Positions 33,255 through 43,963 of a DNA stretch of 64,000 nt are shown one piece after another (the first letter of the stretch is position 1; the number at the start of each line of letters is the position of its first letter). Below the pieces are notes generated by a model. It did no database searches and had not been told where the DNA came from. It saw only the letters and a list, made by a program, of their open reading frames with translations. Source of the DNA: Tubiluchus corallicola (Eukaryota > Priapulida > Priapulimorpha > Priapulimorphida > Tubiluchidae); the NCBI GenBank assembly GCA_030141605.1, contig JAQGDQ010000025.1:292907-356906 (forward strand). Direction: 5' to 3'. A program made the translations under genes and the position numbers.

Positions 33255-35364
33255 GCGCTCTGATTATTCTATTATAAAATAACATTTATATTTTTTATAC
33301 TTTTGCCTTTACCGCTTCATCAAGTAACACCAAAGCAAACCCCAATTAATCGTGGACCTAATCTGTGACTTGGCGATGTTTAATAGCTAATAAGGCAGGA
33401 TTGGCGAAATATTTAAAAAGAATGTGTGCAAATGCAGCAGCATAATTCTTTCTACGTATTTCTATACACAGTTATTGTATCGTACGTTGCATGTTTTGAT
33501 ATGATTGTTTATTTATTACACTGACTTTTTATTTATTAGACATTTGCATGATCGTTTATTTAGCAGACAACTGCTGTCACAACTTACGGACAGAAAAAAT
33601 GTGTTTCTGTATTTGCTCTTAGCTTTTGAACGATAAAAGTCAACATTTAGACTAATTTTGTATTCAGCTATGTCAGAACGCAGTTTGCAGAAAACGTTGA
33701 CAGATGGCTCTGGCAGGTTATTGTGGAATTAGACTGAGTGTATTTTTGAGAAATATCTGTCAGTAAGCATCATACACGCATTCAACGATGTTTAATAACT
33801 AAGACATAAGCTGATTTTTTCATTTCATAATAGTTTTAGGCGTAACACTAAATGCGCTTGTACCATTTAGAGCCGTGAATATTTGCATCTATGACTATAT
33901 GAGCACATCTACGACCAGTTTGTATATGAGCTATATCAATGAAAATTTTGGTACAGTAATAAATTGAACTAAATTTTGCAGATCAACTAAACATTTAGAT
34001 AACCATATGTCGAAAATAAATTTTTTTTTATAATATTTACAAAGACCTCACATAAATATTTCCTTAAAATGTGGGGATGTCAGAAACAGTGCCACCTGCT
34101 CGCAAGTTTAGTCTCTTTTTTGGCTTACAAGGTCACAGCGCATATAGTATGGTTAAAAAAGCTAAGATTATTTAAGGGCTTAAGGTAGGAGCCATGATGT
34201 CAAAATCAGAGATGCCCTCTGTCTCGCATAGTAAACCACGCTGGACGAGGCACTTTCAAATTACATGGTCACGAGCACCGTGTAAATTGGTCAGACAAAT
34301 GAGTGTAACAATCTTCTTGACGTGAGCAATGGGCCAGGCTATGTCAGGTCAAATGCAGTCATACTCGAGGATTTGGATCTGAATTCCTTCAGTCTTGTGA
34401 CTCTCGTCATTAATAGAGTTGATGATTTGTTTTACGATCAAGTAACTTGAATTACTTGTATTTTACTCTTTGGCGCATTGCAACATTAATCCAACATGTA
34501 GTGATATCTACTTAATGTAGATGATTGTGGTCGGAGCGGCAATTAGCTCATTACTCTGAGATAGATGCTGAACAGGCAAAAGTGCCAACAAAAGAAATTG
34601 CTTGAATCACTCCGACTCGACATGTAATATGAAATCACACAATATTGAAAATGAATAGTTGTACATTTAACTTTTAAAGAAAGGCGTTCACTACATTTAC
34701 TTCACCGTTGTTAAAACAATTGTGCGAGTCTAGTACAGACTACGTTACCCTAAACTACGCCTAGCTGTTTTGTCGGCACTTGAGTAGTAGCAAATAAGAT
34801 ATTATAGTCCATTTTCTCAGCAAATGCGATTGAGCACTTTGGCAGTAAGCAGGAAATGGTGGCAAATCTAATTTGGATTCCTGATCTGTATAGTCTTTAG
34901 ATTTTCTATTATCTTGACACAGCACACTTGTGATGTATCAGTCCGCTTTTAATGCATAAGCGTTGTCAGATCGCATTACAGCTCGTTTTGCGTGGATGCA
35001 GGGTAGAAATTAGACGTTTTGCTTCGTCTTATGAAATTTTAATGTGCAAAAGTGCGCCCGGGGAATATGGGAAATCTTTATATGCAGCTTATCTGTGTGC
35101 GATGGTTAAATGTTAGCAATTTCGTTTTAAATACATCTCGTAGCTTTTAACTTTGTCATTGTAAGTGAAGCTGGCATTTTTAGCAGCGAAGTAGAGTGCT
35201 TTAGTGACTGCAGGCGATGGAAATTATCATGCGCACTGGTTGTGCGCATGCGCCATGGAAAGTGGCAAATGCCTGACTTTGTAAATGTTGCAGTAAATTC
35301 TAAATTCCTCTCAAAGTGAACAAATGAGAAATAAAACGCAATTAATTTCCATGCTCACTGAGTC
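33255..35364. other. 3' flank of the sulfotransferase gene
   Basis: No ORF is supported. The nearest clear AATAAA is near 33957, about 700 bp after the stop, so the 3' UTR may be long or use a variant signal. Confidence 0.45.
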
Positions 35365-35819
35365 ACCGTTAAAGGGCAAGGAAAGTACATACCAAAAAAA
35401 ACTTTCCATACAAAGTTACTCTTACCTGTTTGAAAGACTTATTTAATTGGAAAAGAAAATTCTTAATAATTTAAAATGTGTGTGCCAAATCATACCCCAG
35501 TGTGCATAACTGGCTCACCAGAAAAACATTATCAATCTTATTGACATTAGCCCAGTAATCTATACTTTTGTTTAGATAACGAAGAGGAAGAAGTCTGATT
35601 GTTTCTTTGAGCTTTACGCAATGTTGTCAAAAACTTGTTTCAAATGTTTTAACGTTAAAATGGCTGCGCTTAACGGTCATCGGGAGAGGTGTTTAACTTT
35701 TCAATTTTTATACAACGTTGCTGCTAACGCAAGTGCTGTGAGAGCAATAAGACAGCACACAAGTGATACGTAAATTTCTTAGCTTTATTTATGAAGAGTG
35801 TTTTTTGTGCTTTAAGTGA
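35365..35819 (+). mobile_element. Dispersed repeat family A, copy 2
   Basis: Same orientation as copy 1 and similar over its length. The ends are clearest here: TCACCGTTAAAGGGCAAG at the left and the complement of TCACTTAAAGCACAAAA at the right. TTAA stands at each edge, which could be part of the inverted repeat or a TTAA target duplication of piggyBac type. Confidence 0.8.
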
Positions 35820-36812
35820 GTTTTCTTATGGATGCAGCATTAGAGTCAATTTTAAAAACTATAAGAAACCACAAAAAAGCAGTTTTCTTGGTAGTCACCC
35901 GTCCGTGCAGGCTTCATATGGCTTAAGTTTGATCACTAAGTACACCGGGACCACTCAGCTATTCAGCTCGCCCTAGTACTGCTACTTTTATATCTGGCAT
36001 TGTTGTTTATGTTATAGGTAGGTCCTATAATCTGATTATACAGACGAAAAAATAGCTAATGTTAAAAACCCATTTTCCGTAACCGTAGAATCGACATAGA
36101 CACACTTAACTAAACTTCTTAAAACGAATGCACGGTTACGGCTTCTTTTATACGGTAATAAGCTCAAAATATGGGATTTACTCACGACCGCAAATTGACG
36201 ATAATGTCACAAGAACATGAATTCTTTCAGAAAATTGACGCATGCAATAAGGGAAACCTTTCTTGTGAATAAACCCTTTATAGCAGGGAAGGATTTTATG
36301 CACTTTACAATATTAAGGGTAATAATACGACAGAGTGCACACATTCTTGATAACATCGCCATGAAAACCCTCAAATATATTTTGAACTTTTATAAGCCTT
36401 GTTACTGCAAAACTGCAGCTTGATACAAAACATCATGCACTCGTTTAGAATATACATGTATGGAATTACTAAGTCTTAAGAACTGCAGCAATGGCGGTGT
36501 GCATATTGGCTGGCAGTTAACAATTTTTTTAATTAGATTATGACTGTGAATGGAAGAAATTAATAAACCATTGCAGTTTATATTATAGTTGACGATAATG
36601 TTACAAGAACATTGTTGATGCGTGCAGAACAAACAGATTAGCGGCAAGATTAATATTAAGTTTTGTAGTTAGATGAACTAGTTTATTAACTTCTGGCGTT
36701 CACATTCATAATCTAACTAATAATCTTAAAAGTGTTTGCCACTGTTCTTACTTATACACAGATATAACACAAAAAGTTGGACAATAACATGGGTTTTGAG
36801 AACAGCCAAGTT
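35820..36812. other. Intergenic AT-rich DNA
   Basis: Only small unsupported frames (up to about 80 codons). Confidence 0.4.
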
Positions 36813-37312
36813 TAGAAAGAAAAGTGTTCAGAATACAGATAGCAACAGAAGGAAAAGTGTTCAGAATACACGTAGCTTCAGAAGGAAAAGTGTTCAGAAT
36901 ACAGGTAGTTTCAGAACGAAAAGTGTTCAGAATATAAGTAGCTTCAGAACGAAAAGTGTTCAGAATACAGGTAGCTTCAGGATGAAAAGTGTTCACAATA
37001 CAGGTAGCTTCAAAAGGAAAAGTGTTCAGAATACAGGTATCTTCAAAAGGAAAAGTGTTCAGAAGACAGGTATCTTCAGAAGGAAAAGTGTCCAGATTCA
37101 GGATGAAAAATGTGCAGAATACAAGTAGCTTTAGAAGGAATAGTGTTCAGAATACAGGTATCTTCAAAAGGAAGTGTTCAGAATACAAGTATCTTCAAAA
37201 GGAAAAGTGTTCAGAAAACAGGTATCTTCAAAAGGAAGTGTTCAGAATACAAGTTTCTTCGAAGGGAAAAGTGTTCAGAAAACAGACAGTTCAGAAGGAA
37301 AAGTGGAGAATG
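36813..37312 (+). repeat. 33-bp minisatellite, about 15 units
   Basis: The unit contains GGAAAAGTGTTCAGAATACA then GGTAGCTTCAGAA. Because 33 is a multiple of 3, the left part stays open and reads RRKSVQNTGSF repeats (36736-37128). Towards the right, units lose two or three bases or are shortened and the frame breaks. No start context, splice sites or non-repeat domain supports a protein. Confidence 0.9.
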
Positions 37313-38949
37313 AATAGTGAAATTTGTTGATCAAATCAAAATGCAATGTTACTGAGCGTTAATTAAGTCATTTAGTAAGACATTATATTATAATTACTGC
37401 TGTGCTGGATATGTAACTTGCAAGCATAAACAGGAACGACACCGTGACGTTGAATAACGCTTTTTATTTTCTTCAAAATAAACCTGGAATTCTGAATTAT
37501 GATATCATAAAGACAAAGAGCAATACTTTGCCTACTTCTTTCCTCTATTTTTCCTACCATATAACTTGATTTTTGTACATTCATCATAATTATTAACATA
37601 CCAGCTTATTTCTACCGCACTGTTTCTTCTGAAACGCCCTGAACAAGGTCAAGAACATGCGTCGTCAACTGATAATAAACTACATGTGTCCGCTTTGGTT
37701 AAGTCACGTGTTTAAAACTAAAAAATAGCATGTTTTTGGAGTGACTTTGAATCTAAAACCTCTCGCATGGAAAGCAGAAGTGTTACCTCTGATATATGAA
37801 ATATGCGAACAGTGTTGACTGTGAAACAAAAGTAAAAGAACCAACAGTAGGAACTAATCATGGGTGGTTTTTCGGTCTCTTTAATTCACTAAACCAACAG
37901 GACTTGCGGAAGCCATAAGAACTTCTGAAAAATGCATGTCCTGTTCGGAGCAGCGCAAACATGCGCTGTGAGCACCCCTTGTTGAAGCAAAGTCTAAGCA
38001 AAGGACAACATGATTCATTCGAATTTCTCTAATTAAGCTACTCTCATCAAGAGTATTAAAGTGACCAAAATGTAATGAACATAGAAAAGTTTTTTACCGG
38101 TTTTTTCGTATATGTTTCCAGAGCATTAAAAAAATTTGCAAGGCTGGAGTAAAAACTATTAACGTAATGACGGTACAAAAGCAAACGTTTACAATACCTT
38201 ATTTCATCTTTTACAAAAGCCTGATGTAATAAACTCATTTTTTGTTGTAATTTCGTAGTCGGATTTCACAAGGTGTAATTTGCGGCATGTATTTGCAACA
38301 GAATTTGCATCAAGGAATATTTCCTTTGCTCTGAAAAAGGAATTAGTTCGAAGTGCGCTTTTATTACGCGGATGAACACAACAAATACGAAAAGTAATTT
38401 GATAGAAATGGCGAATCGATACATTTCCTTAGCCAAGATACTTAATTGATTGGTAAATTCATATTAATAAAGTACGTAAACAAATACAGTGTCATTTATA
38501 CAAATTAATGTTGCTGTTGACTGTCCAATGCTCTTCACATTTTTGTTTAGGTGCAGTTTACATTAAAGAACGTCCCGTTTTTGGAGCCGCCATGCAAAAG
38601 AGGCGAAAATTGAGGCAGAACTTAAAGAATTAGGTTGTGATTTGCCTGGTAATCATTTCGCTAATAGTCGAACGTAATTAGATTAAATGCGAAGATAATT
38701 AAATCCTGCGTTGTAAGTAGAGACTTTATAACTCTCCTCTAAAAGCGGATATGCAAAATGTAATTAATAATAGCCAGGTAAATGTTGCGGATGCTGAGCA
38801 GAATCTAATAAGCTTTCAGCAGTAAAAAGCAAAAATTGAAAGCTATTATTCGTAAATGTTAATGATTATTCACCATGGCAACCGGAGGCTGATGTAGTCA
38901 TCTGTGAGAGTGACGAGTTGAAGACGAGTGTGAAAAAGAAGCAAAAGTA
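37313..38949. other. Intergenic DNA with a candidate regulatory block
   Basis: Mostly AT-rich. From about 38540 to 38800 sequence complexity rises, with GTAATTAGATTAAATG, ATATGCAAAATGTAATTAAT and CAGGTAAATG words typical of homeodomain, POU and E-box sites. No ORF. Confidence 0.4.
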
Positions 38950-39090
38950 GATGATGACGACGGTGAGAATAACCACCATGATGATGATGATGATGATAAT
39001 GATGACGATAGCGCAACGACGACGACGACGACGATGATGATAATAATGGTGATGATGATGGTGCTGGTCACGATGATGATCATGATGACT
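38950..39090. repeat. (GAT/GAC)n imperfect trinucleotide repeat
   Basis: Runs of GAT and GAC triplets with interruptions. It is followed about 40 bp later by a pentamer-rich tract, an arrangement repeated at 40256-40528. Confidence 0.9.
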
Positions 39091-39127
39091 AATTGTTTGT
39101 CTAAACATATTAACAAAAACGGTAAAA

Positions 39128-39366
39128 CGCACAGAACAGAATAGAACAGAACAGAAGAAAACTGAACAGCTCAAAGGGAGCACATCAAATAAAATCAGAC
39201 CAGATCAGATAGAGAACCGATTGGAACGGAATACAATAGGATAAAGCAGGGCAGGACAGAACAGAATGGAACGGAATGGAATGGAGCGTAATGTAACAAG
39301 GCAGAACGGAAAGGAACGAAACGAAATGAAACGGAACATGATAGAACAAAACAGAACAGAACAGTC
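39128..39366. repeat. Pentamer-rich tract (GAACA/GAACG/GAATG)
   Basis: Five-base words of the form GAACR and GAATG recur throughout, with a central unique part. Shares AACTGAACAG, AATCAGACYAGA and ACAATAGGATAAAG-type words with 40345-40528 in the same order. Confidence 0.85.
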
Positions 39367-40255
39367 TCCCTGTAGTTGACTCATTGCAGTCTTGTTGCAT
39401 CGAGTGCCTGCTTTTCACAATTAGCAGTCCAGTAAAATGGGCGAATGATTTAGTCATATGGATTTAGTATTTACCCCATGTAAAAGGCGTATTTTAACAG
39501 TTTTATTGCCAAAAAAATTAATCGAGCAATAAATTATTATTCGGGGTATATGGCGCCACCTACAATCGCAATTCTGCTCACGACGTTTAATTAAAACTGC
39601 GGCTATGACAGCTTGTTGTTTATTAAGGCGCATCCGCTGAGTGCATCAATCGGATTCCTCTTCAATTTCCTCAGTTACTATTAATGATAGTGTCCCATGT
39701 AGCTGACTTCCTCCCAATTCACTTAGCGCTCCAAAGATTCCCACTAATGAGCTACTTGCTTATAAATTGCGAATAATTTTCTTGTAATTTCCGTTGCGCT
39801 ACAAAGTGAACCGAAGTTTTGCATTGAAAATACCGCTAGGCGGCGTCTTGCTCTAACGCGTTCTTTTGCAAGAAGCACAAACATTTTATAGACTAAGCAG
39901 CCTGATTTCTCTCTGCAGAAATCTTCTTGACGGGTTAAATATCGAACTAACATCTTTAGAATCAAAACGGGAAAAGAATATGAGTGGGAAATGTTGCCGA
40001 AATTACATTATTCAAGTAGCAGAGGCTGCCTGTTCCCACCTGGATCCTGCCAAAAGTGAGAACAAGTTGATGTGAAAGTAGTTTTATACCGCCAGCCACC
40101 GTCCTGTTCTGTTCAGCAGGAATCATTTCCATAATTCGTAAAAATACATTGATTAACTTTAAGTTAAAATATTGTTATGAGAAGAACGTACAATACGTGT
40201 TTCTTTTATGTGCCGTTCTTACGTTTTATCGCAAATTTGCGATTATATGTTATTA
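39367..40255. other. Non-coding DNA with a candidate regulatory block
   Basis: About 39540-39780 is higher in complexity, with GTTTAATTAAAACTG, CAATCGGATTCC and ACTATTAATGATAG. A partial CTCF-like GCGCCACCTAC starts at 39553. No supported ORF. Confidence 0.4.
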
Positions 40256-40311
40256 TAGATGATGATGATGATGATGATGATGATGATATTGGCGATGATG
40301 ATGATGACTAT
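40256..40311. repeat. (GAT)n microsatellite
   Basis: Nearly pure GAT triplets, then a GGCGAT interruption and more GAT. Confidence 0.95.
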
Positions 40312-40344
40312 AAAAAATGTTGGTAGCTAAAGCTATAGACAAAA

Positions 40345-40528
40345 CACACTAAACAGAACAAAACTGAACAGACCAGAGGGAGAGCAGAGAGAGCAAGATT
40401 TAATCAGACTAGAGCAAACGCACAACCGAATGGAACAGAAGAGAATGGACAGAGCGGAGCAGAACAGAATAGGATAAAGAAGTGCAGCAGAACAGAACGG
40501 AACGAAACCGAATGGAACGATATGGACA
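40345..40528. repeat. Pentamer-rich tract, second copy
   Basis: Similar to 39128-39366: AACTGAACAG, a GAGGGAGAGC block, AATCAGACTAGAGC, GAACAGAATAGGATAAAG, then GAACGGAACG words, in the same order and orientation. Confidence 0.8.
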
Positions 40529-43267
40529 TAATGGTGCAATATACGTGATTTTGTAAATGTGTATGTATATGTGAATATTGTGTGATTTTTCTAATTAATT
40601 TTAATGTAACCCGTTTTTTCTCTTAAATCTTATGTAGTACTGATGGCCTAACAGCATTACAAATGAACCTGTTTTACGTTTAAATATGAACGGGAAAGCG
40701 CTCACATGTTTTTAGTCCAATGTGAAAGATTTTACACTTACAGAACTTGTTCACCTGATCGCATTGACGACGATGATGAACTAAGATACACCGTGAAGAT
40801 AGTTCTTCATATTCCGTAATGGCGAAAGCTCACTTAGGTCAACTTAATTTCATTTAGTGCTTTGTGCTTTCACAGTGACCTATGTATAATGATTGTCATT
40901 GTGGGCTTACAGGATATTACTTACACTTACGCATACTCTTACACCTGGTTCACCGTGTGTTCAGCACGAAAGCTGTCTATTCAAAATATCAAAATAAGGC
41001 AAGATACTGGATAATGTGCAAGTAAACTGTAACGTTTTTCAGCATTTTCTCTTTGGTGCACGATTCAGTTGAATGTCTAATAAAGGATTATAACACAAGG
41101 TAAATTAAAAATATAATGATACACGTTCATAAATTTACTATTGATGATATTCTGTAACTCTTAAACAGAATAGGGAAACCATGTAATACTGTATGCTATC
41201 CCAGACTTTCCCTAAAATTCCGTAAGAAGTAAGTAAGGTTACTATTTAATGTTTTTAAACAAAGAAAAAAGTTGTATATCCTTTTATCTTTTCGTTTGAT
41301 CACATTTTCAATAAATGATAAATTTAGAATAACTGTCAATGTGCCTTGTGTGATTTATATGATATGAATCACATTATAAGGCTGCATTATTGCACTACGA
41401 CATGCGAGTGTATTGGAACCATCATATAATCATCATATGAGTGTATCATCTCAGTCCCGGCAATCCCAGCATGAACGTAGAACCGCACTGCTCTAATGAA
41501 AGGTAAAGCTATTAATACTTTACGCTCATTAAGCTGTTGTTATTGGGTTTCTTAGCTTCATATTACAGGGATTATTATTGCGTAATCAACGCGACATAAT
41601 CCTAATAATGTTCTTATTTTAAGCTTAGCTTACACAAAAGCGAAATTTAATAGTTTCCGTAAGAAATCGGTGCAACTGTGGAACGACTAAAAAAATTCGG
41701 TGTAAAAATTTGATGCTTTTGCGCCTGTTTTTTGCAAATGAAATTTAAAATCTCGAAATGCTCCTGAATGACTACCGCTTCGTATTAAGTACAAAGAAAT
41801 GTTTAGTTTCTAAACGGCGCTCAATGATTCTAAGTGCATACCGTGCGGGACAAGCTTGCTTCGTCTTTTTCTTCTTTCTCTTCTGCTTGATGCTGAGTGC
41901 TTTATCTAAAACTGTAAAGAACTGTTGCTTCAAATCTCCCAATGACTCACTAACCCCCTAAGAACTGATTGACAAGGCCGTTTAGCCTTATTTGGACCAC
42001 CTAATTTGAATAAAAACAGAAATAACAAAGAATAGAGTTTATACGCCATGCGAAATGCTCAGCGTTTTTTCTTATTAGTTTAGTTTAATTTAAGCTTTAT
42101 TTATTTATAGTGGATTTACTACGTCTGATACAGGTATCTCCAAGGTGTTAATAAAACAATAACAGGCATCACAACTAATATCACACTCAATTTGATAAAA
42201 CAATTGGGTCAATTACAATCCGGATATAATGATTAAATTTATACACTTGAATAATATAAGGACATCAGTAACAATAAAAATTCATTCACAAAGTAGGTTG
42301 GCTAGTTTTTCTTATTATCTGTATTGAATGTTACATTAAAGTTTCAAATTCTCATTGCCACAATCTCAAATAAAAAATTATTATCATCATCACAAGTATG
42401 TACATTAATCACCATTAATGATGTGCAGGCGATTCATTGTTACTTTATTTATAATGTGACAATTTCTTTTGATTTGATAATTCTAGCAATCAGCGGAAGG
42501 TTTTCTTTGTAAGTTTTTGATACGGATTATTACCTAGCAGCGGAACCGAACTCACAATTTTTTCGGGCAAAAAACAGGCAAGAGTTAACGCAAATCAAGG
42601 GAAAATAAATTCAAACGTAACATTAAAAGGAGCCATTTCACAATACGGTTTAACTGATACAGCGACCCAAGGTCCGTCGTGGACATTGTCTAAAGCAATG
42701 AAACCAGGTTAGCTGTCTGAACGTCGGAACAGGACGTCACAGTAACGCAGTAATATAGTTTTAATGTTGACTATGAAATGAAAGCTCTCACTTTGTCACA
42801 CTGAAGTTTGCACAATCATTGTTTCATACTTCATTTAAAATAACATGTCCCCGGTTTCTACTTCAGACAAAATTACTCTAGCCCCTAAGAACTTTTCTTA
42901 TTACTCGAACCATTGATAATGAGAAAAGCAAATCGCTGATCCTTGACGGGGTGTGTTTTCAGTAATTCTCCACTAAACCGAACTAATTACTTCGTTCAAT
43001 CGACACGGCTATTATTGAGTGCTTTGCTACACAAAAGATAAAAATCAAATGATTAATTAGTGTTTTGATGGCTCTTGAAAAGAATCTACCTGCGCAGCTT
43101 GAGGTGCTCATTAGCGGCTCAATAGATCTTTGTCAGGTAAATAAAATCCCTGTTTTCATAGAGATATTTTCCAACTCAATTCGTTGCCCAAATAAAAGCA
43201 GTCTGATAAATTGACTGCAGTTTAACCCTAATCTAAACCATTGGAGTTAATTAGCTCTGGCTACGAA
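40529..43267. other. Gene-free DNA
   Basis: AT-rich with no supported ORF. The last 260 bp (about 43000-43260) are more complex, with GAACTAATTACTTC, GATTAATTAGTG, CAGGTAAATA and GTTAATTAGCTC, and may be regulatory. Confidence 0.45.
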
Positions 43268-43434
43268 AATTGTTGTTGTTGCTGTTGTTGTCATCGTCGT
43301 CGTCGTCGTCGTCATTGTTGTTGTTGCTGCTGCTGCTGTTGTCACTGTCGTTGCCGCTGTCATTGTCGTTGTTGTAGTTGTTACTATTGGCGTATTGGTG
43401 TTGCTCTTCCTGTTGTTGTTGATGTTGTTGCTTC
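43268..43434. repeat. (GTT/GTC/GCT)n compound trinucleotide repeat
   Basis: Runs of GTT, GTC and GCT triplets. Frames on both strands give only Cys/Arg or Thr/Asn/Asp runs. Confidence 0.93.
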
Positions 43435-43879
43435 CGTGACATTTCATTTAAGTGTATTTAAAAATTGGTGACGTGTACTTGACGCATAGTGTAGTGCAGT
43501 TATAAATCTCATGAATAATAAACTTCCTTGAGGGATTCCAACTCCACGTATCATCATGCAGAGACGCGTGCAGCTCATCTAAGTGACAGGTTATTAGCAG
43601 AGCGAAGATCACTTTATCGCCAATAGTGTTGACATGATTCATGTCCCTACCCTATGAATTCTTACTAAGGTTATTTTAGATGTGGGCCCCAAGAACGTGT
43701 CAACACTTTAGGAAACTTGATCATCATTTTGTTAGCTGACAAATAGTTTTAGTGACTGAGCTGGTTGTTGTGCAAAACACATGCGCCCCTATTGGCAAAA
43801 ATGGAAGCATCATTTAGGGACAAAGTTGGCTGTACGGCACGGTGCGAAATAAAAGTTCTTAAAACTTAAAAGTACATTA

Positions 43880-43963
43880 CTGAATTACGGTACGGTACGA
43901 AATTAGGGTATGGTACGAAGTTACGGTATGGCACGAAATTACGGTATGGTACGAAATAAAAAT
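43880..43963. repeat. 18-bp minisatellite, unit GGTATGGTACGAAATTAC
   Basis: About four tandem copies with single-base differences; minus-strand translation gives FVPYRN repeats. Not a gene. Confidence 0.85.

Noticed and set aside
36736-37128. 130-codon repeat-protein frame
   Set aside because: Open only because the 33-bp unit is a multiple of three; frame breaks in later units and there is no gene context.
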